Origin: Smallanthus sonchifolius
Taxonomy: Eukaryota; Streptophyta; Magnoliopsida; Asterales; Asteraceae
DNA length: 64,000 nucleotides
Reading direction: 5' to 3'
Assembly: GCA_023525975.1 (NCBI GenBank)
Contig: CM042032.1
Location: forward strand, 35,692,001-35,756,000
Shown here piece by piece: positions 56,283-64,000 of this stretch. Below the pieces are notes generated by a model. That model did no database searches and was not told the origin of the DNA. It was given only the letters and a program-made list of their open reading frames with translations. Within the stretch, counting starts at the first letter, position 1; the number at the start of each line of letters is the position of its first letter. The position numbers and the translations under genes are program-made.

Positions 56283-56980
56283 TTGGTTATAGGGAATTAG
56301 GTTAATATACACCTTGACCTAGACTATAACTTTAGGACACCCACTTATACTATGCTTCATGATTTTTGTGCTATGTGTTACATGCTAGATGCTATATGTT
56401 ATATGCTATATGTTTAGTATGATTACTTATTATTGCATTATGATGACTTATGTGTTTTAAATCCATGACTTATTAGGATATTCTTAATAATTAAATAAAT
56501 AATATCCTTCCCTATATTCTAAAACCTCATAATATTTCTATTTTCTTTTCTATCTTTATCCTTTCTAAGCATGTGGAAAAAAAAATTCTTGAAGCAAAAA
56601 TCTCTAAAATTTTTATTTCTTCGTTAAGGTTTTTAAACTTGTTAAATTATTTGAGGACACGTGCAATCTGGAAGGGTGACACCTGTATTTTGGGTTTTCT
56701 GTCTAGGAAAGCATTTCGCATAAATCCCAATCAACCGAGGGACCCGTATGCTTTCCTGGGAATTCCCGAGATGAGTGTTTACTTATAGGCTAAACAATGT
56801 CTCCTTGAAAATTTTATAAGTTTAATTAACCTTAATGTGCCATAGTATTCAAGTGATTTTGTCACTTTTGAGTACAATCCAAACTAAGAATATCTATTTT
56901 ATTTTGCTATATCATTCTATTAAATCCTATCAAATCTCATAAGTTCTTACAATTTTTCTTGTCTTGTGAAAATCTGTAGA
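56283..56980 (+). other. Gypsy C leader with stem-loop and small ORF
   Basis: About 700 bp of untranslated leader. It has a 71-codon frame (56573-56788) sharing RTRAIWKGDTCILGFLSRKA with B, and a 10-bp stem (56705-56714 with 56748-56757) around a 33-nt loop identical in position to that of B. Confidence 0.55.
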
Positions 56981-58872
56981 ATGCCTCCTCGTCGTGCTCC
57001 CGCAACCAACGCCAACACCGACATTGCTGCTATTCTCACCCAATTGGTGACACAACTCACCCAAGCCAATGGTGCCACCAATGGCAACAATGGTGGAAAT
57101 GGAAGTAATAGTGGTAATAATGGTGGAAATGGTGGAAATGGTGGTAACAATCCACCTCAATGCACCTTCAAACACTTCAATTCGTGCAATCCCCTCAAGT
57201 TTTATGGAACCGAAGGAGCTACTGGACTCCTTCAATGGTTTGAAAGCATTGAGAATACCTTTCTCAATAGTGACTGTCCCGACAACCTCCGTGTTCGTCA
57301 TGCTACAAGTGTCCTACAAAAACGGGCACTTACTTGGTGGAATGGGGAGAAACGAAATAGGGGTGTTGACATAGCTATGGCCTTACCTTGGGATGAGGTC
57401 AAAAGGCTTATGACCGAGGAGTTCTGTCCTAGAAATGGAGTGAAAAAGTTAGAGGCTGAATTTTGGGATCTTGCCCAAGATAGTGGTGAAAACTTGGCTT
57501 ATACAACTCGGTTCCATGAGTTGAGTCTTCTTGTGCCCCACATGGTCACTCCGTTATCCCGTTGTATCGAAAAGTACATTGGTGGGCTACCAAGACAAAT
57601 CCATGATACTGTCTTAGGTAGAAATCCTCCTACTCTGGAGGATGCTATTCGTCTATCTGCTACTTTAACTGATAATCATGTGAAAGCTGGAACTCTTACC
57701 AAAAAGGTTCTAAGAAAGTTTCTGAAAACATAACCCCTCCTACCCACAACAAAGAAACCACAACTGAACCCTCTCGCAATAACAAAAAGAGGAAAGTTAG
57801 AAATTTTGCTGTGGTTACTCCTGCTGTTCCCGTCAACCAAGCTGCACCTATGGTTCAAGCACCGGTCAAAAAGCCATATGGTGGAATTTACCCACTTTGT
57901 GCCACCTGCAACTACCATCATCCCCAAAACATCCCATGTCGCCTTTGTACTTATTGTGGGAGATATGGTCATACGGTTAGTGTTTGTAGGACCAAAGCCC
58001 TTACGGGCCAAGTCAACCCTCCAAACCGAACCGTACCTCAAGTGGCTAACCAAGGTGCTCCCGCCATTGCTAATGGGTGTGCTTGCTATGAGTGTGGTGA
58101 CCCGAGCCATTTTCGTAATCAATGTCCAAGACTTGCAAATGCTAGACAAGGTGGAGCTCGTGGGCGTGCGTTCAACATAAACGCCAACGAAGCTCAAGCC
58201 AACAACGACGTGGTTAATGGTACGTTCCTTGTTAATAGTCAATATGCCTCCATTTTGTTCGATACCGGTGCCGATAAAAGTTTTGTGTCACTTAATTTTG
58301 AGCCTTTACTTGCAAAGACACGATCCCAATTAGAGAAAACATTCACCGTTGAAATAGCAAATGGTGACTCCCTTACAATTGAGTCCATTATTTATGATTG
58401 CTCTTTAGAACTAAATGACCATTCATTCCCAATCAACCTTGTTCCAATGCCACTAGGAAGCTTTGATATTATCATAGGTATGGATTGGCTATCAAATCAT
58501 CATGCCGAAGTCATTTGTTTTGAAAAGTGTATTCGAATTCCGCTACCGTCGGGAGAAACCTTAAGGGTTTTTGGTGAAAAGCCTTGCAAGGGACTTAAGT
58601 TGATGTCGTGTACTACCGCTCAAAAGTACTTACGAAAGAAGTACATTGCTTTCTTAGCTCATATTGTTCAAAAGGATGTCAAGGAGAAGAGTATCCAAGA
58701 CATTCCGATTATTCGGGATTTCCCCGAAGTTTTTCCTAAGGATTTATCCGGTCTTCCTCCTGTTCGTCAAGTAGAGTTCCGTATTGATCTTATGCCCGGA
58801 GCTAACCCCGTTGCTAGAGCTCCTTATCGTCTTGCACCTTCTGAAATGCAAGAGCTTGCAAGTCAACTTTAA
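56981..58872 (+). pseudogene. Gypsy C: Gag and protease, frameshift and stop
   Basis: Starts MPPRRAPATNANTDIAAILT, with an Asn/Gly-rich linker, the capsid (RALTWWNGEKRNRG) and then a one-base deletion near 57706 (AAAAAGG-TTC versus AAAAAGGGTTC in B) that ends the frame at 57733. The other frame carries zinc knuckles CTYCGRYGHTVSVC and CYECGDPSHFRNQC, protease LFDTGADKSFVS (58258 on) and IIGMDWLSNHHAEVI, ending at TAA 58870-58872 where B has CAA. Active-site residues are kept. Confidence 0.9.
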
Positions 58873-61464
58873 GAGCTCTCCGACAAAGGTTTCATTCGCC
58901 CAAGTCATTCACCGTGGGGTGCACCCGTCTTATTTGTGAAAAAGAAGGATGGATCATTCCGTATGTGTATTGACTACCGCGAACTCAACAAGTTTACTAT
59001 CAAGAACCGTTACCCTTTACCTAGAATCGATGACCTCTTTGATCAACTTCAAGGTTCTACTTGTTTCTCAAAGATTGATCTTCGATCCGGTTATCATCAG
59101 CTTCGTGTTCAAGAAGATGACATTCCTAAGACTGCTTTTCGAACAAGGTATGGTCATTATGAGTTCATGGTTATGCCTCTCGGGCTAACCAATGCACCCG
59201 CAGTTTTCATGGATCTCATGAATCGTGTGTGCAAACCGTACCTTGATAAATTCGTGATTGTCTTCATTGACGATATCTTAATCTATTCCAAGACTAAAGC
59301 CGATCATGAAGAACACCTTAGATTGGTTTTGGACCTTTTAAAGAAAGAACAACTATATGCCAAATTCTCCAAGTGTGAATTTTGGTTAAAAAAAGTTCAC
59401 TTTCTTGGTCACATCGTCAACGACAAGGGTATTCATGTTGATCCTGCTAAGATTGAAACGGTTAAGAATTGGAATGCCCCGTAGACTCCTACCGAAGTTC
59501 GTTCATTTCTTGGTCTTGTGGGTTATTATCGTCGTTTCATCTCAAACTTCTCAAAGATTGCTGTCCCTCTTACCGCTTTGACCCACAAGGGTAAGACTTA
59601 TGAATGGGGACCGAAACAAGAAGAAGCTTTTCAAACCCTCAAGCAAAAGTTGTGCAATGCTCCCATATTGACTCTCCCCGATGGAAATGATGATTTAGTT
59701 GTCTATTGTGAGGCTTCTAACCAAGGTCTTGGTTGTGTCCTCATGCAACGAGGAAAAGTAATCACTTATGCATCAAGGCAACTCAAAGTTCATGAGAAGA
59801 ATTATACGACGCACGATCTCGAGTTGGGTGCGGTCGTATTCGCGTTAAAGATTTGGAGACATTACCTATATGGCACAAAATGTGTGGTATTCACCGACCA
59901 CAAAAGTCTTCAACATATCTTCAACCAAAAAGAACTCAATATGAGGCAACGACGTTGGGTCGAACTCCTTAACGACTACGACTGCGAGATTCGTTACCAT
60001 CCCGGCAAAGCGAATGTTGTAGCCGATGCGTTGAGTCGAAAGGACCATGTTGTGCTTCATTGTGTCCGTATTCAAACCCGTATCTTAGAAGCTCAACACG
60101 TCTCGGTAACCGAGGGTAACATGTATGAAGAAATGTCGTGTGGTGTTGAACTTCTTCTTGAATCAAAACCCAATGGCTTACTATATTACTTGAACCGTAT
60201 TTGGGTTCCCGATCGCGATGATCTCCGTGCATTTCTCATGAACGAGGCTCATAAGACTCGTTATTCTATTCATCCTGGTGCGGATAAAATGTACCAAGAT
60301 CTTCGCCAACTTTATTGGTGGCCCGGTATGAAGAAAGACATTGCTCTTTATGTGGCCAAATGCTTAACTTGTTCCAAAGTCAAAGCCGAACATCAACGTC
60401 CATCTGGTTTACTCGAACAACCAGAAATTCCCGTGTGGAAATGGGAAAATTTAGCTATGGATTTCATTACCAAGCTCCCTCGCACCTCGAGTGGATATGA
60501 TAGTATTTGGGTGATCATTGATCGTCTCACTAAATCCGCTCATTTCTTGCCTATTCGTGAAGACTTCAAAGTGGAGAAATTAGCCCGAATTTACATTGAT
60601 GAAATTGTAAGCCGTCATGGTGTTCCCGTGAACATAATATCCGATAGAGACGCTCGATTCACTTCTCGATTTTGGCAATCTCTCCAAAAGGCTCTTGGTA
60701 CTCGATTGGATTTGAGCACGGCTTACCATCCGCAAACTGATGGTCAAATCGAGCGAACAATCCAAACTCTTGAAGACATGCTTAGAGCTTGTGTAATCGA
60801 TTTTGGTGGCAATTGTGATTCACATTTATCCCTTATTGAGTTTTCGTACAACAATAGCTACCACATAAGTATCAACATGGCTCCATTCGAAGCTCTCTAT
60901 GGTCGCAAGTGTCGTTCTCCTATCTGTTGGAACGAGATTGGTGAAGCACAAATCACCGGTCCCGAGTTAATTCAAGAAACATCCGACAAGATTATTCAAA
61001 TCCGTGACAACATTCTAGTAGCGAGGAGTCGGCAAAAGAGTTATGCCGACAAACGTCGAAAACCCTTGGAATTCCAAGTCGGTGATCTTGTTCTTCTTAA
61101 GGTATCCCCGTGGAAGGGTGTGATCCGTTTTGGAAAGAAAGGCAAGTTAGCACCTCGTTATGTTGGTCCATTAAAGATTCTTGAACGGATTGGGAAAGTG
61201 GCTTACAAACTCGAGTTACCTCCATCTCTTGGCAATGTGCATCCTACATTTCATGTATCTAATCTAAAGAAGTGTCTCGCCGATGAAAATCTCCATATAC
61301 CGCTTGACGACGTGCGCATTGATGAAACGATGCACTTCGTTGAGAAGCCGGTAGAAATTATGGATCGTGAAGTCAAGCAGCTCAAGCGAAGCCGCATTCC
61401 TATTGTCAAAGTTCGTTGGGAATCTAAGCGTGGTCCTGAGTTCACTTGGGAACGAGAAGACTAA
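58873..61464 (+). pseudogene. Gypsy C: RT, RNase H, integrase, chromodomain, with stops
   Basis: In the frame of B. RT: MCIDYRELNKFT, FIDDILIYS (about 59265-59291). TAG at 59482-59484 where relatives have Lys. RNase H: the first catalytic motif reads YCEASNQGLGCVL, where A and B have YCDAS, so the catalytic Asp is changed to Glu; DLELGAVVFALK, FTDHKSLQHIF and NVVADALSRKD follow. Integrase HHCC and DDE residues are present (MDFITKLPRTSSGYDSIWVI, SDRDARFTSRFW, GQIERTIQTLEDMLR). Chromodomain-like VRWESKRGPEFTWERED ends at TAA 61462-61464, about 15 codons earlier than in B. Confidence 0.9.
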
Positions 61465-61539
61465 ATGAAGCTCAAGTACCCTCATCTTTTTACTAATAAT
61501 GTTGTTTCCTCTAGTTAAATTTCGGGACGAAATTCTCTC

Positions 61540-61552
61540 AACATGGGAAGAC
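61540..61552 (+). other. Polypurine tract of gypsy C
   Basis: AACATGGGAAGAC before LTR start TATAACATT; preceded by TTTCGGGACGAAATTC. Confidence 0.82.
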
Positions 61553-61797
61553 TATAACATTCCTGATTTTTTTTAGTATTCATATTTCAATTCAATGTAA
61601 TGCAATTTCGTATTCAATACTCGTGCACTGTCTCATTATTTTCTCGCCGTAAATTAAATGCAATGATTCTATACAAGTTCGCAAGTTTTACTCGGTTATA
61701 TACATTTAGACACTATACAAGAAACTATTTTATTCAAACTTATCAAATCAGAAAAGTCAAGGACTAAAATTGAAAAATGTCAACAAACCCTAGTCTA

Positions 61798-61900
61798 GCA
61801 CGGTCGTGCTTCGTCCTAGCACGGTCGCGCCAGGTGCTTTGACACGGTCGCGCGACCTGCTTTGGAACGATCGCGCCCGGTGCCTAGGCACGGTCGCGCC
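61798..61900. repeat. GCACGGTCGTGC palindrome cluster 1, C 3' LTR
   Basis: Counterpart of 54041-54143 with a few substitutions. Confidence 0.9.
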
Positions 61901-62495
61901 TGCGTAACAGTTGAATCGTAATTGTGACTTTAATCATCCGATCGTTCAAATTCGTAACATTAACACACTTTTTTCACATTAACAAACACAATAAACATTT
62001 CCATTACTTGAAATCACTTCGGTTTTATTCTACCAAATTCCAAACGCTTGGACATTTCAAGGAGAACCCAAATTCTCTCAATTTTCTCAAAGCAATCCAG
62101 TCAAGCATTTCCAGACCATCTCTGAATCATCCGAAGCCGCTGAAACATTCGGAACCGCAGCATAGGTCGCCGGAAACCAAGCTTGCCGCCGATAGAATTC
62201 CTTCCTTCCATTCTCTAACGATTCGCTTCTATTTCGGGTAATTGAATCTTCTATTTCATTCTCTACTGTATCAGTATCGAAAGCCCCTATTCAATTTGGG
62301 CTTCCATTATAGAAATCGATCCGAATCAGAACTCATATTTTATTGAAAATGATTTAATCGAATCCCTACTTAAACGCGATGTTCATACAATTAACTTATA
62401 TGAAAAGACTCGTAGTAACCCATTAATCAAAAGCCCTAACAAATCCAGTGTTTAAAATACAAGAAATTATCAATTCGTGTCTGATTTAGAAGAGA

Positions 62496-62774
62496 CACGG
62501 TCGCGCTAATCATCTAGCACGGCCGTGCCTCATGTAGCGCGGGCGTGCCGATTAGCAGCGCGGTCGTGTTCTCCTGTCCAGACCTTGTCATGCCCTCTGG
62601 GCTAGTCTCTGTTGTGTCTAAAGATCATAGACACGACCGTGCCGGGCCAAGGCACGGTCGTGCTTGTTGACTTGTCTAGATTGTGCTCCTATTGATCAAC
62701 CCGGTCGCGCCCCGACTAGCGCGGTCGCGCCCGTGGCTTGAGCACGATCGTGCCCTTCCGAGGCACGGTCGTGT
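62496..62774. repeat. GCACGGTCGTGC palindrome cluster 2, C 3' LTR
   Basis: Counterpart of 54738-55018. Confidence 0.9.
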
Positions 62775-64000
62775 GTGACTCAGAAACTTTAACAAAATTA
62801 TAATTTTATATTTTTCAATCAATAAATGTCTCAAATTTTATAAAAATATGTTTTCTGTATTTGAAGAGATAAATATTATTTAAAAGTTTATTTAAAAATT
62901 TATGAAAATTAAATTCATATTTACTATCTTACACTTAAATGATATTTTAAATAATTAAGTTACAAAATTTATAAATAAATAAGATAATGATTATTTATTT
63001 AATTTACATTTTAAATCAAAATCATTTATTTATTTATACTTAATTACAATTAATATTTACATTATTTCATAAACTATAATTATATAGTTATTCAATTCAA
63101 ACCTAATTAAATAGTTTCAAAAATATTTTACTTCAAACTCTATATATTTTATTCAATACTTTTTAAATACAAATCAATAGTTTTATACACAAATTCAACT
63201 TTCATTTTAGACATAAACCTTATGCATCTATTTGATACAACATACATTACTCTTTAGGTTGATTTGTGCACTCGAGGATCTTTATTTTTCTAGCTATTAT
63301 CCTTATTCGCTACACTTCCATACCAAGTGAGTATTCACAACCCCTTTTACTCATTTACACTTTTGGGGTGGAACATGAACTCTATACTCATTACACATTA
63401 CACATTTACATTTACACAAACAACACAAGTGCAAAAATCCTATTTACATACATGTGTGCAAAATTTGAGCTTTGTGCCCGAGTGCTAGGTGTGCTAACCT
63501 TTGTATGCTCTTATGTGCAATCATTAACTGTACAAGCCGACAGTTTTCAATGATGGATCTATTGAGTCTGACAAACCCACCCATAGTACGCGGTGATTGA
63601 AACCGACAACACATTTGTTTTGCATGCTAGTTACAAGGTTTGATTGTACATTTGGTTACACAATAGCTGCTCCCCATAAATGCCTTATTTTATCATGTCA
63701 TGTAAAGGATTTGTTTTCATCTATATGCTATCTATATACAACTGTGTTATACTCACCAACTTTTTAGTTGACTTTATTTTATTCATGTTTCAGGCCCCAA
63801 TATGTGAGATTGAATCAAGACGTGTTCAACATAGGATTTGGACTTAGCAATTTAAATCAAGAACTTTATGAATTGTTTTATGTTTCTTGTTTGAATTTGG
63901 TTTGTACTTGGATTATTTGTAATGCAAATTTGACTTTAATATATTTCAATTTAGTCAACCATGTGCTATGAACAGTCTTACATGTCCCGCCCCGATGATT

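Larger units (their letters stand above)
61553..64000 (+). repeat. 3' LTR of gypsy C, cut by the window end
   Basis: Starts TATAACATTCC like the 5' LTR and follows it for 2448 bases; comparison shows about 23 bases are missing at the window edge. Several substitutions distinguish the two LTRs, so C is older than A. Confidence 0.93.

Overview
The window is plant nuclear DNA made almost wholly of nested LTR retrotransposons. Both superfamilies are present: Ty3/gypsy chromoviruses most like the Tekay/Del lineage, and Ty1/copia elements of SIRE-like and another type. I found no intact host gene, tRNA, rRNA or CRISPR array. LTRs of 2-2.5 kb, initiator-Met tRNA primer sites (TGGTATCAGAGCC) and an extra 3' ORF on a copia element suggest a large dicot genome. 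The protein style resembles Asteraceae, but that is recollection and no search was possible.

Left part (1-17,925). A + strand SIRE-like copia (I) gives its last ORF and 3' LTR. It sits in a - strand copia (H), whose 5' LTR (4894-5633) abuts a decayed + strand gypsy element (G, 5634-12538). G's gag holds an antisense solo gypsy LTR (F1) with TSD AATGA. G's 3' LTR is cut by an antisense LTR (J) carrying a 1.4 kb hAT-like transposon with an exact 8-bp TSD. A + strand F-family LTR (F2) and about 94 bp resembling a caulimovirid reverse transcriptase follow.

Right part (17,926-64,000). A very large - strand SIRE-like copia (E) starts with its 3' LTR at 17,926 and runs past the window. Its third ORF is split by gypsy element B (20,762-41,248, TSD TAAGT). 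B's pol is split by gypsy element A (24,647-34,838, TSD GTAAG). E's leader is split by a relative of B, element D (from 51,018). D's pol is split by a + strand relative, element C (from 53,797). Order of events: E, then B and D, then A into B and C into D. A's LTRs differ at only three sites that I found, so A is very recent.

How the parts work: each element encodes Gag plus protease, reverse transcriptase, RNase H and integrase. The gypsy elements add a C-terminal chromodomain. All the polyproteins are broken by stops, frameshifts or insertions, though B was open until A landed.

Three signals go beyond ordinary annotation. (1) Every LTR family here carries clusters of short palindromes, different in sequence but alike in form; one palindrome is shared by a copia element and an unrelated gypsy LTR. 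(2) The gypsy LTRs share splice-like donor and acceptor motifs in their transcribed part. (3) E's third ORF begins right after a strong splice-acceptor motif, with a donor motif upstream of gag, as expected for an env-like subgenomic RNA.
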